The position numbers and the translations under genes are program-made. Of a stretch of DNA of 64,000 nt, positions 1 to 8,520 are shown in pieces (the first letter of the stretch is position 1; every line of letters begins with the position of its first letter). The notes below the pieces were generated by a model. It saw only the letters and a program-made list of their open reading frames with translations, had not been told where the DNA came from and did not search any database. This stretch comes from JBFWVD01 sp050246915 (GTDB lineage Bacteria; Actinomycetota; Acidimicrobiia; Acidimicrobiales; Ilumatobacteraceae): contig JBFWVD010000008.1 in assembly GCA_050246915.1 (NCBI GenBank), positions 27,552 to 91,551 of the forward strand, in the 5' to 3' direction.

Positions 1-658
1 GCCGGAGCAGGTCATGAAGGACCGCGCCGATTACGCCCGCAAGGGCATCGCGCGTGGTCGCAGTCTCGTGGCGCTCACCTTCGACGACGGGGTGGCCATC
101 GTGGCCGAGAACCCGTCCAACACCTTGCGGAAGGTGAGCGAGATCTACGACCGCATCGCCTTCGCCGGTGTGGGCAAGTACAACGAGTTCGATCAGTTGC
201 GCGTCAGCGGCATCCGCGCCGCCGACATCAAGGGCTATCAGTACTCGCGCGAGGACGTGGACGCGCGTTCACTGGCCAACTCCTATGCCCAGATCCTCGG
301 CCAGATCTTCACCCACGAGATGAAGCCGCTCGAGGTGGAGATCTTGGTGGTCGAGGTGGGACATCGTGCCGGCGAGGACCAGTTGTTCCACATCCTCTAC
401 GACGGCACCGTCATGGACGAGAAGCGCTACAGCGTGCTCGGAGGTGATGCCGATCCCATCGCCGAACGACTCGAGTCAACGTGGGTTGACAACATGGACG
501 AGGCGGCCGCGCTGAAAGCCGCAGTGGCCGCGTTGGCCGGGCCCGATCGCACGCTCACTGCCGACGATCTCGAGGTCGCCGTGCTGTGCCGCTCGAACGG
601 CCGCCGGGCGTTCCGGCGCCGTGATGACGCCGCCATTGCCGCCATCATCGCCAGCTGA
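1..658 (+). CDS. prcA: 20S proteasome alpha subunit, 5' end outside window
   Basis: Alpha ring subunit of the actinobacterial proteasome, which degrades pupylated proteins in the cytoplasm. The reading frame is open from base 2, and residues before the first ATG (base 14) read PEQVMKDR, matching the SPEQAMRER region of mycobacterial PrcA, so about 8 residues are missing upstream. The body shows KGIARGRS, the ENPS/ISELYDR-like segment, a conserved GKYNEFD and a C-terminal VLCRSNGRRAFRR like the mycobacterial AFRRI segment. prcB should lie just upstream. pafA lies 4 kb downstream on the same strand, separated by four unrelated genes, a looser arrangement than in mycobacteria. Confidence is high from full-length similarity remembered from the family. 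Confidence 0.95.
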   Translation, partial: PEQVMKDRADYARKGIARGRSLVALTFDDGVAIVAENPSNTLRKVSEIYDRIAFAGVGKYNEFDQLRVSGIRAADIKGYQYSREDVDARSLANSYAQILGQIFTHEMKPLEVEILVVEVGHRAGEDQLFHILYDGTVMDEKRYSVLGGDADPIAERLESTWVDNMDEAAALKAAVAALAGPDRTLTADDLEVAVLCRSNGRRAFRRRDDAAIAAIIAS

Positions 659-689
659 CCGCGCCAGCTGACCGCGCCAGCTGACCTCG
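651..689 (+). repeat. 13-bp tandem repeat x3 spanning the prcA stop
   Basis: The unit ccagctgaccgcg occurs twice exactly and a third time with one change (bases 651-663, 664-676, 677-689). The first unit contains the TGA stop of prcA (656-658), so every copy carries a stop in that phase. It is one of several stop-codon-anchored repeats in the window. Confidence 0.9.
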
Positions 690-834
690 GCTGGTTCGAG
701 GTCCCCGCCGGGACCACGACCCCGGCTGCCGCTGCTGAAGCCTAAACATCCGCGAAACTCACGGCCCGTGGCGACAGCTGGGACCGGCCGGTGTGGTCTC
801 CTTCGTCGGACACGTCGTCACCGGAGGAGACCCA

Positions 835-1533
835 ATGGAACAACGCACCCGTAACCGCTTCGTTCGAGCATCCCTGGCGATCTCGGCGGCGATGCTGATC
901 GCCACCAGCTGCGGATCCGAGGACTCGGGTACCAACCAAGCGGCCAACGTTGCGCCGGCGGCATCATCGGAGAACTCGGCGATAGACGCTTCCATGGCCC
1001 CCCACGACTCGGCCGCCGGTTCCATGGCGGCAGACACGAAACCTGCAGACACGAAACCTGCCGACGCGATGGCCGCGGACTCGATGCCCGGCGACTCGAT
1101 GCCGGCATGGCAGACGATGCAGATCACCGACGTCTCTGGGGCAACCTTTCGCCTCAGCGATTTCGTGGGCCGACCGGTGTTCGTGGAGAACTTCGCGACA
1201 TGGTGTCCCACTTGTCGAAAGCAGCTCGGTGACACCCAGAAGGCCGCAGCCCAGGTCGGTGACAAGGCAGTCGTGATCGCGCTCAGCGTCGAGACCGATC
1301 TCTCCGCCGATGACGTGGCCGACTATGCGAAGTCGAACGGCTTCGACGACATCCGATTCGCGGTGATGTCGCCAGAGCTCCTCGCCGCCATGGTCGATGC
1401 GTTCGGCAACAGCTCGGTCAACCCGCCGAGCACACCTCACGTCGTCATCGACGCAACCGGGGTTGCCGGCGACATGGACACCGGTCGGATCTCGGTGGCA
1501 GACCTCGTGGCCGCGCTCGACGCGGCCGCGTGA
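835..1533 (+). CDS. TlpA/thioredoxin-like lipoprotein
   Basis: Predicted extracytoplasmic redoxin. The ATG at 835 is preceded by GGAGGA at 823-828 and gives a classic lipoprotein signal: basic start, hydrophobic core, lipobox IATSC with Cys26. An earlier in-frame GTG at 793 has no such context. A low-complexity spacer rich in Met, Ala, Asp and Ser with repeated ADTKP units follows, then a thioredoxin fold with the redox motif WCPTC (Cys124, Cys127). The next gene, 33 bp downstream, is a CcdA-like membrane protein, the usual electron donor for such redoxins, so the pair probably keeps extracytoplasmic thiols or cytochrome c haem-binding cysteines reduced. The exact client is unknown. Confidence 0.85.
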   Translation: MEQRTRNRFVRASLAISAAMLIATSCGSEDSGTNQAANVAPAASSENSAIDASMAPHDSAAGSMAADTKPADTKPADAMAADSMPGDSMPAWQTMQITDVSGATFRLSDFVGRPVFVENFATWCPTCRKQLGDTQKAAAQVGDKAVVIALSVETDLSADDVADYAKSNGFDDIRFAVMSPELLAAMVDAFGNSSVNPPSTPHVVIDATGVAGDMDTGRISVADLVAALDAAA

Positions 1534-1566
1534 GCATCACGGCACAACCGACGTGACTGGTCCGCC

Positions 1567-2238
1567 ATGAGCGAGTACCTCGAGGCGTTCTCGCTCGGCA
1601 ACGCGGCGATCATCGGCAACGTCTGCATGCTCCCGCTCTACCCGGGTCTGTTCGTGATGATGGCCAACCGGGCGAGTGACGAGCGTGGCGCTCGTTCGCT
1701 CCGGTGGATGGGGCTGTTGGTGTTCGCCGGTGTCGTGGCGTCGATGGTGCTGATCGGATTCGTCCTACATCAGATCGGACGCAGCGTCGCGGACATCCTC
1801 GATTGGCTGCTCCCGCTGACGTACGGCGCTGTGCTCGTGCTCGGCGTGGCCATGGTGCTGGGTCGCAACCCGTTCGCGCGGCTGGCGACGACGCAGGCAC
1901 CGGTGCTGCGCAGTCCCTCGGCCACGGCGTTCGTGTACGGGATGGCCCTTGCCCCGATGACGCTGCCGTGTACCGGACCACTCATCATCTCGGCCTTCGT
2001 CGTGGGCGGGGTGAGCGGTTCGGGGGCCTTGGCGGAGTCGCTGGCATATTTCGTGTGGTTCGCCATGGGCTTCGGATGGCCGCTCGCGCTGCTCCCGCTG
2101 CTCGCCGCTCCGGTGCAACGACGGGTCACCAGATTCCTCGCCCTCCATCACCATCCGATCGCGGTGGCATCGGGACTGCTGCTCATCGCCATCGCCGTCA
2201 TCGGCTACTGGAACGACGTGCGGCCGGCGTGGAGCTGA
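1567..2238 (+). CDS. CcdA/DsbD-type membrane thiol electron carrier
   Basis: A 223-residue polytopic membrane protein with about six hydrophobic segments. It carries paired cysteines typical of CcdA: one in NVCMLPLYPGLF near residue 19 and one in MTLPCTGPLII near residue 138, both next to Pro in membrane segments. CcdA proteins move electrons from cytoplasmic thioredoxin to extracytoplasmic redoxins. The lipoprotein redoxin directly upstream is the likely partner. No haem-lyase genes are adjacent, so a general thiol-reduction role is as likely as cytochrome c maturation. Confidence 0.85.
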   Translation: MSEYLEAFSLGNAAIIGNVCMLPLYPGLFVMMANRASDERGARSLRWMGLLVFAGVVASMVLIGFVLHQIGRSVADILDWLLPLTYGAVLVLGVAMVLGRNPFARLATTQAPVLRSPSATAFVYGMALAPMTLPCTGPLIISAFVVGGVSGSGALAESLAYFVWFAMGFGWPLALLPLLAAPVQRRVTRFLALHHHPIAVASGLLLIAIAVIGYWNDVRPAWS

Positions 2239-2260
2239 GGCGCACCCCGAGCGGTCGATA

Positions 2261-3418
2261 GTGTCGCCGCTGATGACCCCAGCCGAGATCGCCCCGTCGT
2301 TTCGTTCGTGGCTGGCCGACCACCGCGCTGATCTCGAACCGTTCCGCCGCGAGCACGGCCGGACCATCGTGGAGACCTACGACCACGACCGCGACCTGAT
2401 GCACCTGCTGTTCGAGGCCGGTTGGTCGCGCTACGGATGGCCCGAGGAGTTCGGCGGCCTCGGCGGATCGCCGGTGTCGCGCGGCGTGATCCACGACGAG
2501 CTCACGGCGGCCGGGTATCACCTCCCCGAAGCGTTCGCTGCGCTCGAGGTCATCGCCCCCATGCTCATGAAGTACCGGCCCGATCTCGCCGCCGAGCAAT
2601 TGCCAGCGGCGATCCGCGGCGACGAGGTGTGGTGCCAAGGGTTCAGCGAGCCCGACGCTGGTAGCGACCTCGCTTCTCTGCGCACCCGAGCATTCGACGA
2701 GGGTGACCACTTCCGGATCGTGGGCCAGAAGACCTGGACCAGCAACGGTCACTTCTCCAAACGCATCGCCGTGTTGGCCCGCACCGGAGAACCCGACTCT
2801 GCCCATCGCGGGCTCACGATGTTCTGGGTCGACATGGACGCCCCCGGTCTCACCGTTCGCCCGATCATGTGCGCCAACGGCCGTGAGGAGGTGGCCGAGG
2901 AGTTCTTCGACGACGTCATCGTCTCGCGCGATCGCATCGTCGGAGAGATCGGTGGCGGCTGGGGCGTGGTCATGTACCTGCTCCAGTTCGAGCGCGGCAA
3001 CTACGCATGGCAGCGTCAAGCGATCTTGCACTCGCGCGTTCTCGACACCGTCGCCGCAGTGGCTGACGATCGCAGTTCACTGCCGCCGGACGCACCGGCG
3101 CAGGTGGGCGAGGCCTATCTCGATCTCATGGCGCTGCGCGCCCGCTCTCGCACCACCATGCGGACGTTGGCCACGGGCGTCGACCTCGGTCCGGAGATCT
3201 CGATCGACAAGGTCATGCTGGGCGCCACCGAGCAACGGGTCAACGATCTCATCGCCGGCCTCACGTGGCCGAGTCAGGAACTCGGCGACGACGAGGAGGC
3301 GTGGACGCGTCGCCATCTGTGGTGGTACAGCCGCATCACCACGATCTACGGCGGGGCCGCGGAAGTGCAACGCGATCTGGTCGCGCAGCGGGTGCTCGGC
3401 CTGCCGCGGAGCTCGTGA
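2261..3418 (+). CDS. Acyl-CoA dehydrogenase, larger subunit
   Basis: FAD-dependent acyl-CoA dehydrogenase of 385 residues with GTG start at 2261 (ATG alternative at 2273). It has the N-terminal helical domain, the middle beta domain with GQKTWTSNG and GLTMFWVDMDAPG, and the C-terminal four-helix domain ending in IYGGAAEVQRDLVAQRVLG, the segment that binds FAD across the dimer interface. The next gene, 10 bp downstream, is a shorter member of the same family. Adjacent long and short dehydrogenase genes in actinobacteria commonly encode alpha2beta2 heterotetramers acting on steroid or branched acyl-CoAs; that role is inferred from the arrangement and the substrate is not known. Confidence 0.88.
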   Translation: MSPLMTPAEIAPSFRSWLADHRADLEPFRREHGRTIVETYDHDRDLMHLLFEAGWSRYGWPEEFGGLGGSPVSRGVIHDELTAAGYHLPEAFAALEVIAPMLMKYRPDLAAEQLPAAIRGDEVWCQGFSEPDAGSDLASLRTRAFDEGDHFRIVGQKTWTSNGHFSKRIAVLARTGEPDSAHRGLTMFWVDMDAPGLTVRPIMCANGREEVAEEFFDDVIVSRDRIVGEIGGGWGVVMYLLQFERGNYAWQRQAILHSRVLDTVAAVADDRSSLPPDAPAQVGEAYLDLMALRARSRTTMRTLATGVDLGPEISIDKVMLGATEQRVNDLIAGLTWPSQELGDDEEAWTRRHLWWYSRITTIYGGAAEVQRDLVAQRVLGLPRSS

Positions 3419-3428
3419 CGAGGGATTC

Positions 3429-4385
3429 ATGATGGACGCTGCCGAACTCGATCTGGTGCGCTCATCGCTGCGCCATCTGTTGACCACCGCTCCGCCGGCC
3501 GATCTGCCCCATCAGCTGATCGAGGCCGGTTGGCGTGAGCTGATCGCCGATGACCCCAATGCGGTGACCGAGGCGCTCTTCACCGAGCAGGGCGCCGCGC
3601 ACGTGAGTGGGCCCGCCCTCGAGTTGGTGATGCTCGACGCGACTGATGTCGAGATCGATCCGACGAACGTGGCGTTGGTCCTACCGCCGTTGCGGCGCGG
3701 TGTCACCGTCACCGCAACTCGAATTGACAACAACCATGTGTCTGTGGACGGCTTGCTGTTGGCTGGTGCCGACCGAGCTGCACACCTGGTGGTCACCGAC
3801 GGTTCCACCCTGTGGTCGGTTCCGATGGCGGCATGCACCGCGACTGCCGTCGGCGGCTTCGACCCGGCACTGGGCCTGACGCGGGTACATGCCAACGGCG
3901 TCGACGCCGTGGTGCTGAGCGAGAACGTGGACTGGGCTGGCGCTGTTGCCGCAGGCCGGCGTGCGTTGTCGTGCGAGATGATCGCCGCGGCTCGCCACTG
4001 GCTCACCGAGACCGTCGCCTACGTGACAGCACGGGTGCAGTACCGGCGACCCATCGGCTCGTTCCAGTCCGTCCAACATCGCCTGGCCGACGCGCACATC
4101 GCGCTCAGCGCGGCCACCGACGCTGTGGTCACCGCGTTCGAGGAGCACGATGCGTGGACGGCTCTGCTCGTCAAGGCCCTCGCCGGACGCAGCAGCACGC
4201 TGGCCATCGCCAACTGCTTCCAGGTGACCGGCGGCATCGCCTTCACCGCTGAACATGATCTGCATCACGCGATCGAACGCATCAGATTGTTGGACGCGCT
4301 CCTCGGTGGCCATGAGGAGCTCACGTGGACGGTGGGAGAACGGATCTTGGCCGATCCTTCGGTACCCCGTCTGCCGAGGCTGTAG
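3429..4385 (+). CDS. Acyl-CoA dehydrogenase family, short subunit
   Basis: A 318-residue acyl-CoA dehydrogenase homologue. Two adjacent ATGs (3429, 3432) follow a purine-rich GAGGGA. The N-terminal domain is reduced, but the C-terminal helices are clear: YVTARVQYRRPIGSFQSVQH is the family signature, followed by QVTGGIAFTAEHDLHH and a tail IRLLDALLGG. The length and the tight link to the preceding dehydrogenase fit the smaller chain of a heteromeric enzyme. The stop TAG runs straight into a 14-base G tract. Confidence 0.85.
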   Translation: MMDAAELDLVRSSLRHLLTTAPPADLPHQLIEAGWRELIADDPNAVTEALFTEQGAAHVSGPALELVMLDATDVEIDPTNVALVLPPLRRGVTVTATRIDNNHVSVDGLLLAGADRAAHLVVTDGSTLWSVPMAACTATAVGGFDPALGLTRVHANGVDAVVLSENVDWAGAVAAGRRALSCEMIAAARHWLTETVAYVTARVQYRRPIGSFQSVQHRLADAHIALSAATDAVVTAFEEHDAWTALLVKALAGRSSTLAIANCFQVTGGIAFTAEHDLHHAIERIRLLDALLGGHEELTWTVGERILADPSVPRLPRL

Positions 4386-4398
4386 GGGGGGGGGGGGG
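4385..4398. repeat. Homopolymer tract G14
   Basis: Fourteen consecutive G residues begin with the last base of the TAG stop of the short acyl-CoA dehydrogenase. It lies in the 21-bp gap between two convergent genes. A run this long is prone to slippage in replication and to sequencing error, so its true length is uncertain; no reading frame depends on it. Confidence 0.9.
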
Positions 4399-4406
4399 AC
4401 GAGTAC

Positions 4407-4622
4407 TCACATCGAGTCTGGGTCGAGGCTCGGCGGTTCCAGCAGCTCCCGGGCCAACTCCAGCTGAGCTTCTGGTACGAACACGTGGGCACGGCCCACT
4501 GGATAGGGCCCGTCCACGCCACCTTTGAGCTCGCAGATGATCCCGTCGGCCCCGAGCCGCGCCGCGATCAACTTCGCCTCGAACCCGCTCCCGACGGATA
4601 CGAGTCGAACCATCGGCCCCAT
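4407..4622 (-). CDS. DUF2007-type small protein
   Basis: A 71-residue protein on the minus strand; Met4 (start at 4613) is an alternative start. The sequence MVRLVSVGSGFEAKLIAARL, then GADGIICELKGG, PYPVGRAHVFVPEAQL and a final LARELLE matches the DUF2007 pattern (putative signal-transducing small proteins with a PII-like fold). A much longer open frame extends upstream, but it is antisense to pafA and is rejected. The gene is divergent from pafA (31 bp between starts) and convergent with the acyl-CoA dehydrogenases. Function is unknown. Confidence 0.75.
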   Translation of the reverse strand: MGPMVRLVSVGSGFEAKLIAARLGADGIICELKGGVDGPYPVGRAHVFVPEAQLELARELLEPPSLDPDSM

Positions 4623-4652
4623 CCGATGCACGGTAGCGGTAGCTTGCCTGAC

Positions 4653-6011
4653 ATGGAGCGGCGGATCTTCGGACTCGAGAACGAGTACGGAGTCACGTGC
4701 ACGCTGCGGGGGCAGCGACGCCTGAGCCCTGATGAAGTGGCTCGATACCTGTTCAGGCGGGTCGTGTCGTGGGGCCGGAGCTCGAACGTGTTCCTGGCCA
4801 ACGGCGCTCGCCTGTACCTCGACGTGGGCTCGCATCCCGAGTACGCCACCCCCGAGTGCGACTCCATCTACGAACTCGTCGTGCACGACAAAGCTGGCGA
4901 ACGGATCTTGGAGCAACTGTTGGTGTCCGCCGAGCAGCGCTTGCGCGAGGAAGGCATCAAAGGCGTCATCTACCTGTTCAAGAACAACACCGACTCCGCC
5001 GGCAACTCCTACGGCTGCCACGAGAACTACCTCACCAGCCGAAAGGACGAGCTCACCAGCTACGCCGAGGTGCTCATCCCGTTCCTGGTGTCGCGCCAGA
5101 TCTACGCCGGTGCCGGCAAGGTGCTGCAGACCACCCGAGGATCGGTGTACTGCATCGCCCAACGGGCCGAGCACATCTGGGAAGGCGTCTCGTCGGCCAC
5201 CACCCGCAGCCGACCGATCATCAACACCCGCGACGAACCCCACGCCGATGCCGAGCGCTATCGACGGCTCCATGTGATCGTGGGTGACTCCAACATGAGC
5301 GAGTACACGTCGTTCCTCAAGGTCGGCGCGGCCTCGATCATGTTGCGGATGCTGGAGGACCCCAGCGTGGTGCTGCGGGACATGACCCTCGAGAACCCCA
5401 TCCGGGCCATCCGGGAGATCAGCCACGACATGACCTGTCGTCGCACGGTCCGCCTCTCCAACGGACGCGAGGTCTCGGCGCTCGACATCCAACGCGAGTA
5501 CCTCGACAGAGCGTTGCGCTACGCCGACACCAAGGGCTTCAGCCCCCTCGAGATGCAAGCGCTCAACATGTGGGAGCACTGTGTCACCACCATCGAGAAC
5601 GATCCCCTCAAGCTCGACCGTGAGGTCGACTGGGTCATCAAGCATCGTCTCATCGAGGCTTATCGCGACAAGCACGACATCCCGCTCAGCGACCCCCGCG
5701 TCGCCCTCATCGATCTGCAGTACCACGACATCAGCCGCGATCGCGGCCTGTACTACAAGCTGCAGGACAAGGGCATGGTCGAGCGGATGTGCACCGACGC
5801 CGACATCGACAACGCCATCGAGAACCCGCCGCAGACCACTCGGGCGCGGTTGCGGGGCGAGTTCATCCGCAAGGCCAAGGAACGCAAGCGGGACTACACC
5901 GTCGATTGGGTCCACCTGAAGCTCAACGACCAGGCCCAGCGCACGGTCCTGTGCAAGGACCCGTTCCGCAGCCGGGACGAACGCGTGGAGAAGCTCATCG
6001 CCTCGCTGTGA
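4653..6011 (+). CDS. pafA: Pup-protein ligase PafA
   Basis: Ligates the C-terminal glutamate of Pup to lysines of target proteins using ATP, marking them for the proteasome. The start ATG at 4653 gives MERRIFGLENEYGVTC, colinear with mycobacterial PafA, and 452 residues, the usual family length; longer in-frame starts read into the neighbouring gene. Diagnostic segments include RLSPDEVARYLFRR, LYLDVGSHPEYATPEC, YLFKNNTDSAGNSYGCHENY (carboxylate-amine ligase catalytic core), INTRDEPHADAE, and a C-terminus with TVDWVHLKLNDQAQRTVLCK. PafB and PafC are not adjacent, unlike in mycobacteria. Confidence 0.97.
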   Translation: MERRIFGLENEYGVTCTLRGQRRLSPDEVARYLFRRVVSWGRSSNVFLANGARLYLDVGSHPEYATPECDSIYELVVHDKAGERILEQLLVSAEQRLREEGIKGVIYLFKNNTDSAGNSYGCHENYLTSRKDELTSYAEVLIPFLVSRQIYAGAGKVLQTTRGSVYCIAQRAEHIWEGVSSATTRSRPIINTRDEPHADAERYRRLHVIVGDSNMSEYTSFLKVGAASIMLRMLEDPSVVLRDMTLENPIRAIREISHDMTCRRTVRLSNGREVSALDIQREYLDRALRYADTKGFSPLEMQALNMWEHCVTTIENDPLKLDREVDWVIKHRLIEAYRDKHDIPLSDPRVALIDLQYHDISRDRGLYYKLQDKGMVERMCTDADIDNAIENPPQTTRARLRGEFIRKAKERKRDYTVDWVHLKLNDQAQRTVLCKDPFRSRDERVEKLIASL

Positions 6012-6024
6012 CGTCCAGTGTCTC

Positions 6025-6060
6025 GTCATCTCGGGTTGACTTGTCATCCTCGGTTGACAG
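6025..6060. promoter_or_regulatory. Tandem 18-bp direct repeat upstream of gnd
   Basis: Two similar 18-mers abut: gtcatctcgggttgactt (6025-6042) and gtcatcctcggttgacag (6043-6060). Each holds GTCATC and TTGAC, and an inverted GATGAC follows at 6060-6065. The repeat sits 50-85 bp before the gnd start, so it may be an operator or overlapping promoter of the pentose phosphate operon. That role is inferred from position only; no clear -10 box was found. Confidence 0.5.
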
Positions 6061-6109
6061 ATGACGCAGATCGACCCTTTCCCCAACACGACGCGAAGCG
6101 GAGCACACG

Positions 6110-7087
6110 ATGAAACTGGGCATGGTCGGACTCGGACGTATGGGCGGCAACATGGCCGAGCGTCTCCGCCGAGGGGGCCACGAGGTGATCGGCTACGACC
6201 TCAACCCCGACACCCGTGATGTGGCCACCCCGGCCGATCTCGTCGCCGCCCTCGACGCACCGCGAGTGGTGTGGCTGATGTTGCCGGCCGGTCCGGCCAC
6301 CGAAGCGGCCGTCAACACCTTCGCCGCGCTGCTGTCACCCGGCGATCTCATCGTCAACGGAGCCAACGATCGTTACGACGAAGACCAGCGACGGGCCGCA
6401 GTGTTGTCGGACAAAGGCATCGGCTACGTCGATGCCGGCGTGAGCGGGGGAGTGTGGGGCCTCACCGAGGGCTACTGCCTCATGGTCGGCGGGACGGTCG
6501 ACAGCATCGCTGCGGCCCAACCAATCTTCGACACCCTCGCTCCTCCCGGAGGGTTCGTGCACTCCGGTCCGGTCGGCGCCGGGCACTACACCAAGATGGT
6601 GCACAACGGCATCGAGTACGCCCTCATGCAGGCCTATGGCGAGGGCTACGAACTGCTCAAGGCCAGCGAGCTGGGCATCGACGTGGACGGAGCGATGAAG
6701 GCCTGGCGCACCGGCAGCGTCGTGCGCTCATGGCTGCTCGATCTGTTGGTGCGAGCGCTCGAGCAGGAACCCGGCCTGGAGGGCATCAAAGGCTGGGCCG
6801 ACGACACCGGCGAAGGACGTTGGACGGTCGAGGAATCGATCCGTCTCGCCGTGCCGCTGCCGGCCATCGCTGCGTCGCTCTACGCGCGCTTCTCGTCGCG
6901 ACAGGAGGACTCGCCCACCATGCAGGTCGTCGCCGCACTGCGGGGGCAGTTCGGCGGCCACGCCGTCAAGGCCGAACCACGCGTGGCGATGCACGCACCG
7001 AACGTCGGCGACGTCGCCGGCACCGGCGAGGCCACATCCACGGGCGCCCCGGTGAAGGGCACCACCGGTCCCAACAAGGGCGCGTGA
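6110..7087 (+). CDS. gnd: 6-phosphogluconate dehydrogenase, decarboxylating
   Basis: Oxidises 6-phosphogluconate to ribulose 5-phosphate and CO2. The start gives MKLGMVGLGRMGGNMAERL, the Rossmann GxGxxG cofactor site. YVDAGVSGGVWGL is the substrate-binding signature and HYTKMVHNGIEYALMQ carries the catalytic lysine. The 325-residue length fits the short YqeC/GntZ-like class, often NAD-preferring. The last ~35 residues are Gly/Thr/Ala-rich and extra to the fold. It leads the gnd-zwf-pgl operon and is separated from zwf by 2 bp. Confidence 0.95.
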   Translation: MKLGMVGLGRMGGNMAERLRRGGHEVIGYDLNPDTRDVATPADLVAALDAPRVVWLMLPAGPATEAAVNTFAALLSPGDLIVNGANDRYDEDQRRAAVLSDKGIGYVDAGVSGGVWGLTEGYCLMVGGTVDSIAAAQPIFDTLAPPGGFVHSGPVGAGHYTKMVHNGIEYALMQAYGEGYELLKASELGIDVDGAMKAWRTGSVVRSWLLDLLVRALEQEPGLEGIKGWADDTGEGRWTVEESIRLAVPLPAIAASLYARFSSRQEDSPTMQVVAALRGQFGGHAVKAEPRVAMHAPNVGDVAGTGEATSTGAPVKGTTGPNKGA

Positions 7088-7089
7088 TC

Positions 7090-8490
7090 ATGGGCAACGG
7101 CAACCGCGCCGATTCGTTGGTGTTGTTCGGCATCACCGGCGACCTCGCACGCAAGAAGCTCTTCCCGGCCCTGTACAACCTCGAACGACGCGAACGGCTC
7201 GATGCACCCGTGGTCGGCGTGGCCCGCAGCACCTGGTCAGATGATGATCTGCGCGCCAACGCCCGGGCCGCCATCGAAGCAGTCGTGAAAGACCCCGACG
7301 AGGCGGTGCTGGCTCGCTTGTTGCCCCGCATGTCGCTCATTTCGGGGGAGTACACCGACCCGAGCACGTACGGTCGTCTGGCCGACCGTCTGCGCGAGAC
7401 CGGCTCGACCCGGCCCACGTGCTATCTCGCCATCCCACCGGATCTGTTCGACGACGTCATCGAGGGCCTCGCCGGGGTTGGCCTCAACGCCGAAGGACGC
7501 GTGGTCGTCGAAAAGCCTTTCGGCCGCGACCTCACCAGCGCCCGCGAACTCAACGCGCTGCTGCGCAAGGCGTGGCCGGAGAATCGCACGTTCCGCATCG
7601 ACCACTACCTCGGCAAGGAGAGCGTCGAGGACCTGTTGGTGTTCCGGTTCGCCAACGCGTTCCTCGAGCCGATCTGGAACCGCAACTACATCGATTGCGT
7701 GCAGATCACCATGACCGAGACCTTGGACGTGCAAGGCCGCGGTTCGTTCTACGACACCGTGGGCGCGTTGCGCGATGTGGTGCAGAACCATCTGCTGCAG
7801 GTGGTGGCTCTGCTCGCCATGGAACCACCGGTGTCAACCGATCCTGACGCTCTGCGCGACGAGCGCATGAAGGTGCTCAAAGCGATGCGAGCGGTCGACC
7901 CTCGCACCATCGTGCGTGGCCAGTACACCGGCTATCTCGAGGAGCCCGGAGTCGCCCCCGATTCCACCACCGAGACCTTCGTGGCCATGCGCCTGGAGAT
8001 CGATTCGTGGCGTTGGTCGGGCGTGCCGTTCTACGTACGAGCCGGCAAGGCGCTCGCCGCGTCGGCCACCGAGGCGATGGTGGAGTTGCGCAACCCACCT
8101 CAGCTTCTGTTCTCGGCCGCCGACGGTCCCAGCCCGCACGCCAACTTGATCCGTTTCCGCCTCGGCAACAACGACGGGATCACCATGAGCGTGCAGGCCA
8201 AGAAGCCGGGACAGGATCTGTCCACCGAACCGGTCGATCTGCAGGTCGACTTCGCCTCGGCCCTCGGCGAGCGACGCGAGGCCTACGACCGCCTGCTCGA
8301 AGACGCCATGGAGGGCAACTTGGGCCGCTTCGCCCGTGTCGACATGGTCGAGGAGGCGTGGCGGATCGTGCAGCCCGCCCTCGACGATCCCCGACCCATC
8401 CGGCGCTACACCCGCGGCTCGTGGGGACCAGACGCGGCCAACGCCATCATCGAACCGCGTGCCCATTGGCACGAGCCGCTCGTCCGGTGA
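7090..8490 (+). CDS. zwf: Glucose-6-phosphate 1-dehydrogenase
   Basis: First enzyme of the oxidative pentose phosphate pathway, reducing NAD(P)+ with glucose 6-phosphate. ATG at 7090 gives 466 residues; an in-frame GTG at 7084 overlapping the gnd stop is an alternative. The N-terminus has the cofactor motif FGITGDLARKKL, the active-site signature RIDHYLGKE is clear, and EKPFGRDL precedes it. The C-terminal domain ends with RRYTRGSWGPDAA as in bacterial Zwf. The stop lies in an 11-bp tandem repeat that leads into pgl. Confidence 0.96.
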   Translation: MGNGNRADSLVLFGITGDLARKKLFPALYNLERRERLDAPVVGVARSTWSDDDLRANARAAIEAVVKDPDEAVLARLLPRMSLISGEYTDPSTYGRLADRLRETGSTRPTCYLAIPPDLFDDVIEGLAGVGLNAEGRVVVEKPFGRDLTSARELNALLRKAWPENRTFRIDHYLGKESVEDLLVFRFANAFLEPIWNRNYIDCVQITMTETLDVQGRGSFYDTVGALRDVVQNHLLQVVALLAMEPPVSTDPDALRDERMKVLKAMRAVDPRTIVRGQYTGYLEEPGVAPDSTTETFVAMRLEIDSWRWSGVPFYVRAGKALAASATEAMVELRNPPQLLFSAADGPSPHANLIRFRLGNNDGITMSVQAKKPGQDLSTEPVDLQVDFASALGERREAYDRLLEDAMEGNLGRFARVDMVEEAWRIVQPALDDPRPIRRYTRGSWGPDAANAIIEPRAHWHEPLVR

Positions 8491-8520
8491 TCTCGCCATG
8501 ATCTCCCGATGATCTACGAG
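8488..8520 (+). repeat. 11-bp imperfect tandem repeat joining zwf and pgl
   Basis: Three units, tgatctcgcca (8488-8498), tgatctcccga (8499-8509) and tgatctacgag (8510-8520). The first begins with the zwf TGA stop; the boundary of the second and third forms the pgl ATG (8509). The stop-start junction is therefore built from the repeat. Confidence 0.75.

Noticed and set aside
4407..6089. A 560-residue open frame antisense to pafA
   Set aside because: Only its last 71 residues, past pafA's start, match a family (DUF2007); the rest is the complement of a conserved gene.
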